NCBI RefSeq assembly: GCF_014656455.1
Contig: NZ_BNCL01000012.1
Location: 49,328-113,327, forward strand
Reading direction: 5' to 3'
DNA from: Paracoccus aerius
GTDB lineage: Bacteria > Pseudomonadota > Alphaproteobacteria > Rhodobacterales > Rhodobacteraceae
DNA length: 64,000 bases
Part shown: positions 35,436-44,074 of the stretch, one piece after another
How positions within the stretch are numbered: the stretch's first letter is position 1
Layout: every line of letters starts with the position of its first letter
Program-made: the position numbers and the translations under genes
The notes under the pieces: generated by a model
Databases searched by the model: none
Told to the model about the DNA's origin: nothing
What the model saw: only the letters and a program-made list of their open reading frames with translations

Positions 35436-35548
35436 CCCGATATTTTTCCCTTCAACGAAGTGACTGAAAAGGTTGAAGAAGAAGTCATCATTGATGATGA
35501 ACAAGAAGCAGCCCGCCTTAAGCCTCGGAGGGATCGGGCATTTTCTTG

Positions 35549-35573
35549 GGAACCCGACCCGCGGCCCCCGGTT
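35549..35573 (+). promoter_or_regulatory. GSR (EcfG-type) promoter for the sugar cluster
   Basis: GGAAC (35549-35553) and GGTT (35570-35573) are 16 bases apart, 33 bases before the first epimerase gene of the eight-gene run. Confidence 0.75.
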
Positions 35574-35605
35574 TCACATTGTGTTGAACGACAGGGGACG
35601 GGTCA

Positions 35606-36712
35606 ATGACGAAGGTGCTGATAACCGGGGGCTGCGGCTTCATTGGACGCCATGTGGCCGAGGAGATGCTGGCCCATGGCCATCAGGTGCGCCTTTACGA
35701 CGCGCTGATCGACCAGGTCCACGGCGGCGGCCAGCCGCAGATCCCGGACGGCGCCGAACTGGTGCGTGGCGACGTCCAGGATCCCGACCGCCTGCGCCGC
35801 GCGCTTGAAGGCTGCGATGGCGTCATCCACCTGGCGGCCGAGGTTGGCGTCGGCCAGTCGATGTACGAGATCGCCCGCTATACCGGCGCGAACGACCTGG
35901 GCACGGCGGTCCTGCTGGAAGCGATGCTGGCCCATCCGGTCAAGCGCATGGTCGTCGCCAGTTCCATGAGCGTCTATGGCGAAGGCTATTACGCCCGCCC
36001 TGACGGCAGCCTTCTGGAAACCGTTCGCCGCAAGCCGTCCGAGGTGCGCGCCGGCAACTGGGATCCGCTGGCCCCCGACGGCGCGGCCCTGACGCCGCAC
36101 CCGACCAACGAACACAAGCGCCCCGACCTGGCCTCGATCTATGCGCTGACGAAATACGCGCAGGAACGCGCAGTGATGATCTTCGGCGAGGCCTACGAGG
36201 TCGAGGCGGTGGCCCTGCGGCTGTTCAACGTCTTTGGCGCGGGGCAGGCGCTGTCCAACCCCTATACCGGGGTTCTGGCCAACTTCGCCTCGCGTCTGGC
36301 CTCGGGCGAACGGCCCACGATCTTCGAGGATGGGCAGCAGCGCCGCGACTTCGTCCATGTCCGCGACGTGGCCCGCGCTTTCCGCCTGGCCTACGAGACC
36401 CCGGCCGCCGCGGGCGAGCTGTTCAACATCGGTTCGGGCAACGCCTATACCGTGACGCAGGTGGCGACGCTGCTGGCCGATGCCATGGGCCTGCCGGACC
36501 TGACCCCCGAGATCACCGGCAAGTATCGCGCCGGGGACATCCGCAACTGCTTCGCCGACATTTCGAAGGCGCGCGAGTTGCTGGGCTTCGAGCCGCAGGA
36601 AAAGCTTGAGGATTCGCTGGACGAGTTCGTCACCTGGGTACGCGGCGAAGTCGTCGTGGATCGCGGCGCCGAGATGCGCCGGCAACTGGAGGAGCGGAGG
36701 CTCGTTTCATGA
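35606..36712 (+). CDS. NAD-dependent nucleotide-sugar epimerase/dehydratase
   Basis: A 368-aa extended short-chain dehydrogenase. The NAD motif is VLITGGCGFIGRHVAEEM (residues 4-21), the substrate-site Ser lies in VVASSMSVYGEG, and the catalytic pair is Tyr179 and Lys183 in SIYALTKYAQE. Such enzymes act at C4 or C4/C6 of nucleotide sugars. Downstream residues (LRLFNVFGAGQALSNPYTGV, RRDFVHVRDVA) are normal for active members. It is the first gene of the run to 44776, all on one strand, most with overlapping ends; the next gene starts in its stop codon. Confidence 0.87.
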   Translation: MTKVLITGGCGFIGRHVAEEMLAHGHQVRLYDALIDQVHGGGQPQIPDGAELVRGDVQDPDRLRRALEGCDGVIHLAAEVGVGQSMYEIARYTGANDLGTAVLLEAMLAHPVKRMVVASSMSVYGEGYYARPDGSLLETVRRKPSEVRAGNWDPLAPDGAALTPHPTNEHKRPDLASIYALTKYAQERAVMIFGEAYEVEAVALRLFNVFGAGQALSNPYTGVLANFASRLASGERPTIFEDGQQRRDFVHVRDVARAFRLAYETPAAAGELFNIGSGNAYTVTQVATLLADAMGLPDLTPEITGKYRAGDIRNCFADISKARELLGFEPQEKLEDSLDEFVTWVRGEVVVDRGAEMRRQLEERRLVS

Positions 36713-38700
36713 AGGGTTATGGCTTCGTCGAATGGTTCCGCCCCGGCGAACATGACCGCGTCGAACAGGCGCTGCCCGAGCTTCTGGCCTCTGGCGCCGG
36801 CCACCTGCGCACGCATCTCAGCTGGGCGGAATACCTGTCGCCGGGCGGCGAGGCCTGGTTCGACTGGCTGATCCCCAAGCTGGGCAAGCAGATCGACCTT
36901 CTGCCCTGCGTCCATTACACGCCGCCGTCCATGTCCCGGAACGGACGCAGCACCGGCGCGCCCGTGGTCCTCAAGGACTACGCCGATTTCATCGACCATG
37001 TCCTGAACCGCTATGGCCGCCATTTCAGCCATATCGAATTGTGGAACGAACCCAACAACCTGTTGGACTGGGACTGGCGCGAGGACCACGACTACCAGTT
37101 GTTCTCGGAAATGGTCGGCGGCGCGGCCTATTGGGTGAAGCAGCGCGGCTGGAAGGCCGTGCTGGGCGGCCCCTGCCCCTTCGATCCCCTGTGGCTGGAC
37201 CTGATGGGCCAGCGGGGCGTGCTGGCCCAATGCGACGCGGTGGGCTTTCACGGCTTTCCGGGCACATGGGACAGCGAGGAAGGCGCCTGGCAGGGCTGGG
37301 ACATGCACCTGGGCGAGATGCGCGCGGTGCTGGCCCGCTACGGCGCGCCGGAAATCTGGATCACCGAAACCGGCTATTCCACCTGGCGCGGCGACCAGAT
37401 GGAACAGGCCCGCCGCTTCGCCAACGCGGTCGAGGCGCCGGCGGATCGTCTTTACTGGTATGGCTGGCAGGATCTGGCGCGCGACGTGGCCGTGCAGGAA
37501 GGGCTGTGGTTCGACCCGCGCCATTACCACATGGGCGCCGTCGATGCGGACGGGCAGCCCAAGCTGCTGGCGCGGCTGCTGAAGGACGGCGGCGTGGCCC
37601 GCCTGCGCGAGGTGACGCATCTGGCCGCCCCCTCGATCAGCCGGGCGGTGCGTCCGGTCGTCATCACCGGCGGCAGCGGCTTCATCGGCTCGAACCTGGC
37701 CGACAGCTTCCTGTCGGACGGCCATGACGTGGTGGTGGTGGACAACCTGTCCCGCCCCGGCGTGGACCAGAACCTCCGCTGGCTGACCGACCGGCACGGC
37801 GACCGCGTCCACCCGATGCCCGCCGACCTGCGCGACGAGACGGCCATGCGCGACGCCATGCGCGATGCCCAGGCGGTGATCCACCTGGCCGCGCAGACCG
37901 CCGTCACCACCAGCCTGACCGCGCCGATGGAGGATTTCGAGGTCAACGCCCGCGGCACCATCAACGTGCTCGAGGCGATCCGCGCCACGGGCCGCCCGGT
38001 GCCGATCCTGTTTGCCTCGACGAACAAGGTCTATGGCGCGCTTGAAGACCTGCGGATGCTGGAAAGCGACGACCGCTATGTTCCCGCCGATGCCCGCATC
38101 CGCGAAAACGGCATCGACGAGACGCGCCCGCTGGACTTCTGCACGCCCTATGGCTGCTCCAAGGGCGTGGCGGACCAGTATGTGCTGGACTATGCCAAAA
38201 GCTACGACATCCCCTCGGCCGTGTTGCGGATGTCCTGCATCTATGGCCCGCGCCAGTTCGGGACCGAGGATCAGGGCTGGGTCGCCCATTTCCTGATCCG
38301 CGCCCTGATGGGCGAACCGATTTCCGTTTATGGCAACGGCAAGCAGGTGCGCGACATCCTGCATGTCTCGGACGCGGTGGCGGCCTACCGGATGGTTCTG
38401 GACCGGATCGGGCGGCTGAAGGGACAGGCCTTCAACCTGGGCGGCGGGGCCAGGAACTCGGTCAGCCTGAAGCTGGTCCTGCACGAGATCGAACGCGTGG
38501 TGAACCATCCCGTGCCGCTGTCCTTTTCCGACTGGCGGCAGGGGGACCAGTATTACTTCGTGGCCGATACCGCCCGCCTGACGGCCGAGACCGGCTGGCA
38601 GGCCCGCACCGGCTGGCGCGAGGGGCTGGCGGATCTGGCCGCCTGGTTGCGCGCCAACCGCAGCTTCCCCGAACGGGAAGCCCTGCGGGTGCGTGCATGA
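36709..38700 (+). CDS. Glycoside hydrolase-like / nucleotide-sugar 2-epimerase fusion
   Basis: A 663-aa protein made of two enzymes. Residues 1 to about 310 form a TIM-barrel hydrolase of the clan A type (GH39/GH53-like) with the acid/base Glu in HIELWNEPNN (near residue 114) and the nucleophile Glu in EIWITETGYSTW (near 222). From about residue 319 comes a complete extended short-chain dehydrogenase: VVITGGSGFIGSNLADSF and the catalytic Tyr/Lys in PYGCSKGVADQYVLDY, a string typical of CDP-paratose/tyvelose 2-epimerases. No frameshift or stop lies between them. The pairing suggests trimming or sensing of a glycoside next to nucleotide-sugar supply; the hydrolase may also have lost activity and bind sugar only. 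Confidence 0.85.
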   Translation: MKGYGFVEWFRPGEHDRVEQALPELLASGAGHLRTHLSWAEYLSPGGEAWFDWLIPKLGKQIDLLPCVHYTPPSMSRNGRSTGAPVVLKDYADFIDHVLNRYGRHFSHIELWNEPNNLLDWDWREDHDYQLFSEMVGGAAYWVKQRGWKAVLGGPCPFDPLWLDLMGQRGVLAQCDAVGFHGFPGTWDSEEGAWQGWDMHLGEMRAVLARYGAPEIWITETGYSTWRGDQMEQARRFANAVEAPADRLYWYGWQDLARDVAVQEGLWFDPRHYHMGAVDADGQPKLLARLLKDGGVARLREVTHLAAPSISRAVRPVVITGGSGFIGSNLADSFLSDGHDVVVVDNLSRPGVDQNLRWLTDRHGDRVHPMPADLRDETAMRDAMRDAQAVIHLAAQTAVTTSLTAPMEDFEVNARGTINVLEAIRATGRPVPILFASTNKVYGALEDLRMLESDDRYVPADARIRENGIDETRPLDFCTPYGCSKGVADQYVLDYAKSYDIPSAVLRMSCIYGPRQFGTEDQGWVAHFLIRALMGEPISVYGNGKQVRDILHVSDAVAAYRMVLDRIGRLKGQAFNLGGGARNSVSLKLVLHEIERVVNHPVPLSFSDWRQGDQYYFVADTARLTAETGWQARTGWREGLADLAAWLRANRSFPEREALRVRA

Positions 38701-39770
38701 GCCTGCGCGTCCTTATGACCCTGGATGCGGCAGGCGGGGTCTGGCGATACGCGATGGACCTGGCCCGGGCGCTCGGCGTCGAGGTGGTGTTCCTGGGCTT
38801 CGGCCCCACGCCCAGCCCCGACCAGCGGGCCGAGGCCGAGGCACTGGGCGTCCTGGACTGGACCGGCCTGCCGCTGGACTGGATGGTCGCCGATGCCCAC
38901 GCCCTGGCCTGCGTGCCACAGGCGGTGGCCGAGGCCGCGGCCCGGCACCGGGCGGACCTGATCCACCTGAACCTGCCCACGCAGGCCGCGGGACTGCGCA
39001 CACCCCTGCCGGTGGTGGCGGTCAGCCATTCCTGCGTCGCCACCTGGTTCCGCGCCGTCAGGAACAGCGACCTGCCCGACGGCTGGGGCTGGCAGCGCGG
39101 CCTGAACGCCGCAGGGCTTGCCCGCGCCGATGCCGTGGTTGCGCCCTCGCGGTCCCATGCCGATCTGCTGCGGCGCGTTTACGGCGTCGCGGCGGCCGTG
39201 GTTCCCAATGCCGTGGCCCCCGCCGCCCACCGCACTGCCGACTGGCCGATGGTCGCCGCGTCCGGCCGCTGGTGGGACGATGGCAAGAACGGTGCCGTTC
39301 TTGATGCCGCAGCCCGGCGGATGGACTGGCCGGTGACCATGCTGGGTCCGGTGGAAGCGCCCACCGGCCAGCGGTTCACCGCGCTGCACGCCACGACGGC
39401 GGGGAACCTGCCCCATGACCGGGCCATGGCGCTGATGCGCGACGCGGGCATCTTCGTCTCGCCCTCGCTCTACGAGCCATTCGGGCTGGCCGTGGCCGAG
39501 GCGGCAGGAACGGCGATCCCGCTGGTTCTGGCCGACATCCCGACCTTTCGCGAATTGTGGGACAGCGCCGCGACCTTTTTCGACCCGGCGGATCCGGATG
39601 CCCTGGCCCATGCGGTCAATGCCCTGGCCCGCGACTCCGGCGAACGCCGCCGCCTGGGCCGGGCCGCGCTGCTGCGATCGCGGCATTATTCGCCCGCCGC
39701 GCAATCCGACGCGATGCTGGGGCTTTACGCCCGCCTGACCGAACCGCAACCCCGCACCGCCACGAGGTGA
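38697..39770 (+). CDS. Glycosyltransferase family 4-like protein
   Basis: A 357-aa GT-B fold glycosyltransferase. It begins LRVLMTLDAAGGVWRYAMDLARAL, with the glycine-rich loop of GT4 acceptor domains, and has the C-terminal donor-site motif SPSLYEPFGLAVAEAAG (E-x7-E pattern) near residues 258-274. It probably transfers a sugar from a nucleotide donor with retention of configuration. It lacks membrane segments and probably works at the inner face of the membrane or in the cytosol. The start overlaps the fusion gene stop (ATGA). Confidence 0.87.
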   Translation: MSLRVLMTLDAAGGVWRYAMDLARALGVEVVFLGFGPTPSPDQRAEAEALGVLDWTGLPLDWMVADAHALACVPQAVAEAAARHRADLIHLNLPTQAAGLRTPLPVVAVSHSCVATWFRAVRNSDLPDGWGWQRGLNAAGLARADAVVAPSRSHADLLRRVYGVAAAVVPNAVAPAAHRTADWPMVAASGRWWDDGKNGAVLDAAARRMDWPVTMLGPVEAPTGQRFTALHATTAGNLPHDRAMALMRDAGIFVSPSLYEPFGLAVAEAAGTAIPLVLADIPTFRELWDSAATFFDPADPDALAHAVNALARDSGERRRLGRAALLRSRHYSPAAQSDAMLGLYARLTEPQPRTATR

Positions 39771-39771
39771 C

Positions 39772-40872
39772 ATGCGCTTCCTGTTCTACACCCACTCGCT
39801 GATCTCGGACTGGAACCACGGCAACGCCCATTTCTTGCGCGGCGTGATGCGGGAACTGCTGGCCCTGGGCCATCACGCCCGCGCCCTGGAACCCGAGGAC
39901 AGCTGGAGCCGCCAGAACCTGCTGGCCGACGGCGGCCCGCAGGCAGTGGCGGATTTCCACGCGACTTTTCCCATGCTGCAATCGCAGATCTACGGGGCGG
40001 ACTTCGACCATGCGGCGGCTGTGGAGGGGGCCGATGTGGTGGTGGTCCACGAATGGTCAGACCCCGCCCTGGTCAAGCGCATCGGCGATCTGCGCCGCGC
40101 GGGCGGCCGCTTCACCGCGCTGTTCCACGACACCCACCACCGCGCCGTCAGCCGCGAGGGAGAGATCGCGGGCCTGGACCTGTCGGGTTACGACGGCATC
40201 CTGGCCTTCGGCGAAACGCTGCGCGAACGCTATCTGAAGGCGGGCTGGGGACGGCAGGTCTTCACCTGGCACGAGGCCGCCGACACCGCCCTGTTCCATC
40301 CACTTCAAGCGCAGGAAGAAGGCGACCTGATCTGGATCGGCAACTGGGGCGACGACGAACGCAGCGCCGAACTGGCCGAGTTCCTGATCCGGCCCGCCCG
40401 CGACCTGAATCTGCGCGCCACCGTGCGCGGCGTCCGCTATCCCGACCACGCGCTGCGGCAGTTGGCAGAGGCGAGCATCGCCTATGGCGGCTGGATCGCC
40501 AACGCCCGCGCGCCCGAGGCCTTTGCCCGCCACCGCGTCACCGTCCATGTCCCGCGCGGCCCATATGTCCGCGAACTGCCAGGCATCCCCACCATCCGCC
40601 CCTTCGAGGCCTTGGCCTGCGGCATCCCCCTGGTGTCGGCCCCCTGGTCGGACACCGAGGGGCTGTTCCGCGACGGCGACTTCCGCTGGGCGCAAGACGG
40701 CGACCAGATGCGCGCCCATCTGCGCGAACTGGTGAACGATCCCGCAGCCCGCGCCGAACAGGCCGCGCGGGGGCTGGAAACCATTCGCGCCCGCCACACT
40801 TGCGCCCATCGCGCCAGCGAACTGCTGGCCATCCTCGACACCCTGTCCGCCCGCGAAAGGAAAAGCGCATGA
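39772..40872 (+). CDS. CgeB-like glycosyltransferase (first of three)
   Basis: A 366-aa protein related to the CgeB/GT1-like spore-maturation family: MRFLFYTHSLISDWNHGNAHFLRGVMREL at the N-terminus, a mid-region LIWIGNWGDDERSAELAEFL, and a C-terminal PGIPTIRPFEALACGIPLVSAPWSDTEGLF block corresponding to the donor-binding motif. One base separates it from the previous stop. Proteins of this type often occur in tandem, as here; the three copies are clearly paralogous in layout but diverged, so they may add successive residues. Confidence 0.8.
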   Translation: MRFLFYTHSLISDWNHGNAHFLRGVMRELLALGHHARALEPEDSWSRQNLLADGGPQAVADFHATFPMLQSQIYGADFDHAAAVEGADVVVVHEWSDPALVKRIGDLRRAGGRFTALFHDTHHRAVSREGEIAGLDLSGYDGILAFGETLRERYLKAGWGRQVFTWHEAADTALFHPLQAQEEGDLIWIGNWGDDERSAELAEFLIRPARDLNLRATVRGVRYPDHALRQLAEASIAYGGWIANARAPEAFARHRVTVHVPRGPYVRELPGIPTIRPFEALACGIPLVSAPWSDTEGLFRDGDFRWAQDGDQMRAHLRELVNDPAARAEQAARGLETIRARHTCAHRASELLAILDTLSARERKSA

Positions 40873-41957
40873 AGATCGCCTTTTACGGATCCAGCCTTCT
40901 GTCGGCCTATTGGAACGGGGCGGCGACCTATTACCGCGGGATGCTCAAGGCACTGGCCGCACGGGGCTATGACATCACCTTCTTCGAACCGGATGTCTAC
41001 GACCGCCAGGCCAATCGCGACATCGACCCGCCGGAATGGTGCCAGGTGGTGGTCTATGACGGCACCGTCGAGGCCCTGGAGCAGGTGGCAACCCAAGCCG
41101 CGGATTTCGACATCGTCGTCAAGGCATCCGGCGTGGGCTTCCAGGACGACCTGCTGCTGACCCGCGTGATGGCGGCGGCTCGACCCGGCGCGCTGCGCGT
41201 CTTCTGGGACGTGGACGCACCTGCCACGCTGGCCGAAATGCGCGCGGCGCCCGATCATCCGCTGCGGCGGATGCTGCCCGACCTGGATCTGGTGCTGACC
41301 TATGGCGGCGGCGATCCGGTGGTCGCGGCCTATCGCGGCCTTGGCGCGCGGGAATGCGTGCCGGTCTATAACGCGCTTGACCCCGAAACCCACTTCCCGG
41401 TCGATCCTGACCCGCGCTTCGCCTGCGACCTGGCCTTCCTGGGCAACCGCCTGCCCGACCGCGACTCGCGCGTGGCCGAGTTCTTCCTGAAGCCCGCCGG
41501 GCTGGCGCCCGACCAGTCCTTCCTGATCGGCGGGTCGGGCTGGGGCGACGTGCCGATGCCCGGCAACATCCGCAAGCTGGGCCATGTCGGCACCGGCGAT
41601 CACAACGCGCTGAACTGCACGCCGCGCATGGTGCTGAACGTGGCCCGCGACAGCATGGCGGCCAACGGCTTTTCCCCCGCCACCCGCGTTTTCGAGGCAG
41701 CGGGTGCGGGCGCCTGCCTCATCACCGACCAGTGGGAGGGGATCGAACTGTTCCTCAAACCCGGCGAGGAGGTGCTGGTCGCCCGCGACGGTCAGGACGT
41801 GGCCGACCTGCTGGCCGGCACCAGCCCCGACCGCGCCGCGCGGATCGGCCGCGCCGCCCTGGCGCGCGTGCTGGCCGACCACACCTATGCCAATCGGGCC
41901 GAACAGGCAGACGCGCTGTTCCGCGCCCATGCCGGGCGGATGGAGGCCGCGGAATGA
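40869..41957 (+). CDS. CgeB-like glycosyltransferase (second)
   Basis: A 362-aa paralogue of the genes on either side: MKIAFYGSSLLSAYWNGAATYYRGMLKAL, DLAFLGNRLPDRDSRVAEFFL in the centre, and ATRVFEAAGAGACLITDQWEGIELFLKPG as the C-terminal donor site. The start codon lies in the stop of the gene before (ATGA), and its own stop overlaps the start of the third copy. No signal peptide or membrane helix is visible. Confidence 0.82.
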   Translation: MKIAFYGSSLLSAYWNGAATYYRGMLKALAARGYDITFFEPDVYDRQANRDIDPPEWCQVVVYDGTVEALEQVATQAADFDIVVKASGVGFQDDLLLTRVMAAARPGALRVFWDVDAPATLAEMRAAPDHPLRRMLPDLDLVLTYGGGDPVVAAYRGLGARECVPVYNALDPETHFPVDPDPRFACDLAFLGNRLPDRDSRVAEFFLKPAGLAPDQSFLIGGSGWGDVPMPGNIRKLGHVGTGDHNALNCTPRMVLNVARDSMAANGFSPATRVFEAAGAGACLITDQWEGIELFLKPGEEVLVARDGQDVADLLAGTSPDRAARIGRAALARVLADHTYANRAEQADALFRAHAGRMEAAE

Positions 41958-43048
41958 ACATCGCAAGCCCCGGCCGCCGCAGGGACATCGTGATCCTGGG
42001 CCTGTCGCTGTCCTCCTCCTGGGGGAACGGCCATGCGACGACCTTTCGGGCGCTGATCAAGGGTCTGTCCGCCGAAGGCCATCGCGTGCTGTTCCTGGAA
42101 CGCGACACCCCCTGGTATGCGCCCCACCGCGACCTGCCCGCGCCCGATTTCTGCGAGCTTGTGCTGTATGACGACATGGGGGCGATGCTGGCGGAATATG
42201 GCGACCGGCTGCGGGCGGCCGACAGCGTGATGGTCGGATCCTATGTCCCCGACGGCATCGCGCTGATCGACCGGCTGGCGGGCATGGGCCTGCGGCAACT
42301 GACCTTCTATGACATCGATACGCCGGTAACGATGCAGGCCTTGGACGACGGCACCTGCGAGTATCTGGCGCCCCGGCAGATTCCGCTGTTCGACATCTAT
42401 TTCAGCTTCTCGGGCGGCGAGGTGCTGACGCATCTGCGCGATGTCCGCGGCGCGCGCCGGGCCGAGGCGCTGTATTGTTCGGTGGACGATGCGCTTTATC
42501 CCGCGCTTGACCTGCCGAAACGCTGGGACTTCGGATATCTGGGCACCTATTCCCCCGACCGCCAGCCGACGCTGGATGCGCTGCTGCTGGAACCCGCGCG
42601 GCTGTTGCCCAACATGCGCTTCGTCGTGGCCGGGCCGCAATACCCGGACGACATCGATTGGCCCGCCAACGTGGACCGGATCGAGCATCTGCCCCCCGCC
42701 GACCATCCCGCCTTCTACAACGCGCAGCGCTTCACCCTGAACGTGACGCGGGCGGCGATGCGCCGCATGGGCTGGTCCCCCAGCGTCCGCCTGTTCGAGG
42801 CCGGGTCCTGCGGCGTGCCGGTCATCAGCGATGACTGGCCGGGTCTGGACGAGTTGTTCGCGGACGGAACGGCCATCGCCATCGCGCGGGACACGGGCGA
42901 CGTGGTTCGCGCCCTGCAGGGGGCGGACGCCGCGCAGTCGCGCCGCCTAGGACAGGCTGCCCGGCAGGTGGTGCTGGCAGGCCATACCGGCCGCGCCCGC
43001 GCGCGCGAGATGATCGGGGCGATCGAGGCTGCCCCTGTCGAACCCTGA
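41954..43048 (+). CDS. CgeB-like glycosyltransferase (third)
   Basis: A 364-aa paralogue: DIVILGLSLSSSWGNGHATTFRALIKGL, KRWDFGYLGTYSPDRQPTLDALLLEPA and the C-terminal SVRLFEAGSCGVPVISDDWPGLDELF. The glycine- and serine-rich N-terminal loop and the E/A-G-x-G-V-P-V-I signature fit the same family as its two upstream neighbours. Eighteen bases later the decarboxylase gene begins behind its own GGAGG. Confidence 0.82.
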   Translation: MNIASPGRRRDIVILGLSLSSSWGNGHATTFRALIKGLSAEGHRVLFLERDTPWYAPHRDLPAPDFCELVLYDDMGAMLAEYGDRLRAADSVMVGSYVPDGIALIDRLAGMGLRQLTFYDIDTPVTMQALDDGTCEYLAPRQIPLFDIYFSFSGGEVLTHLRDVRGARRAEALYCSVDDALYPALDLPKRWDFGYLGTYSPDRQPTLDALLLEPARLLPNMRFVVAGPQYPDDIDWPANVDRIEHLPPADHPAFYNAQRFTLNVTRAAMRRMGWSPSVRLFEAGSCGVPVISDDWPGLDELFADGTAIAIARDTGDVVRALQGADAAQSRRLGQAARQVVLAGHTGRARAREMIGAIEAAPVEP

Positions 43049-43066
43049 ACGCAAGTGGAGGATGAC

Positions 43067-44071
43067 ATGACGACACCGAACCGGATGACGATCCTTGTGG
43101 CAGGCGGCGCGGGCTTTGTCGGCTCTCACCTTTGCGAAACGCTGTTGAAGCAGGGGCATCGCGTGATCTGCCTCGACAGCTTCCTGACCGGGCGGGAAGA
43201 CAACATCCTGCCGCTCTGCGCCTATGACGGCTTCCGCCTGATCCGCCACGACGTGTCGCAGCCGGTGCGGGTGGGTGAACGGCTGGACCGGGTCTATAAC
43301 CTGGCCAGCCCCGCCTCGCCGCCGCACTACCAGGCCGATCCGGTCCATACGATGATGACCAACGTGGCGGGCACGCTGCACCTGCTGACCCTGGCGGAAA
43401 CGCAGGGCGCCCGCTTCCTGCAGGCCTCGACCAGCGAGGTCTACGGCGACCCTGACATCCACCCCCAGCCCGAGGATTACGTGGGCCATGTGAACTGCAC
43501 CGGCCCCCGCGCCTGCTATGACGAAGGCAAGCGCGCGGCCGAGGCGCTGTGCTATGACTTCGTGCGCGCGGGGCGGGCGGACGTGCGGGTCGCACGGATC
43601 TTCAACACCTACGGCCCCCGGATGCGCGCCGATGACGGGCGGATCGTGTCGAACATGATCGTGCAGGCGCTGACCGGCGCGCCGATGACGGTTTACGGCG
43701 ACGGCAGCCAGACGCGCAGCTTCTGCTATGTCTCGGATCTGGTCGCGGGCATGATTGCGCTGATGGAGGCCAAGGCCGCGCCCGCGACCCCCGTCAACCT
43801 GGGCAACCCCGAGGAGTTCCGGATCATCGAGCTGGCGACCCTTGTGCGCGACATGATCCCGACCCGGTCGCGCATCGTCCATCGCCCCCTGCCCCAGGAC
43901 GACCCCAAGCGCCGCCGCCCCGACATCGCGCGGGCGCGGGAACTGCTGGGCTGGCAGCCGCGCGTCACGCTTGCGCAGGGCCTGCCGCAGACGGTGGCCT
44001 TCTTCGCAAGCGTCGTGCAGCCCCCGGTAGCGAAGAAGACCGTGCTGATGGGCGCGGCCCTGGGACGCTGA
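43067..44071 (+). CDS. UDP-glucuronate decarboxylase-like (UDP-xylose synthase) protein
   Basis: A 334-aa extended short-chain dehydrogenase closely matching UXS enzymes, which turn UDP-glucuronate into UDP-xylose. The signs are ILVAGGAGFVGSHLCETLL (NAD motif), NLASPASPPHYQADPVHTM, ASTSEVYGDPDIHPQPEDYVGHVN and the catalytic ACYDEGKRAAE (Tyr/Lys), followed by ARIFNTYGPRM. A pentose donor would suit the glycosyltransferases upstream and the xylosidase-like half of the fusion protein. GGAGG lies 6 bases before ATG 43067; a same-frame ATG at 43055 is less likely. Confidence 0.9.
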   Translation: MTTPNRMTILVAGGAGFVGSHLCETLLKQGHRVICLDSFLTGREDNILPLCAYDGFRLIRHDVSQPVRVGERLDRVYNLASPASPPHYQADPVHTMMTNVAGTLHLLTLAETQGARFLQASTSEVYGDPDIHPQPEDYVGHVNCTGPRACYDEGKRAAEALCYDFVRAGRADVRVARIFNTYGPRMRADDGRIVSNMIVQALTGAPMTVYGDGSQTRSFCYVSDLVAGMIALMEAKAAPATPVNLGNPEEFRIIELATLVRDMIPTRSRIVHRPLPQDDPKRRRPDIARARELLGWQPRVTLAQGLPQTVAFFASVVQPPVAKKTVLMGAALGR

Positions 44072-44074
44072 ACG

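Noticed and set aside
36445..38508. 687-codon minus-strand open frame
   Set aside because: Antisense of the hydrolase/epimerase fusion; no recognisable domain.
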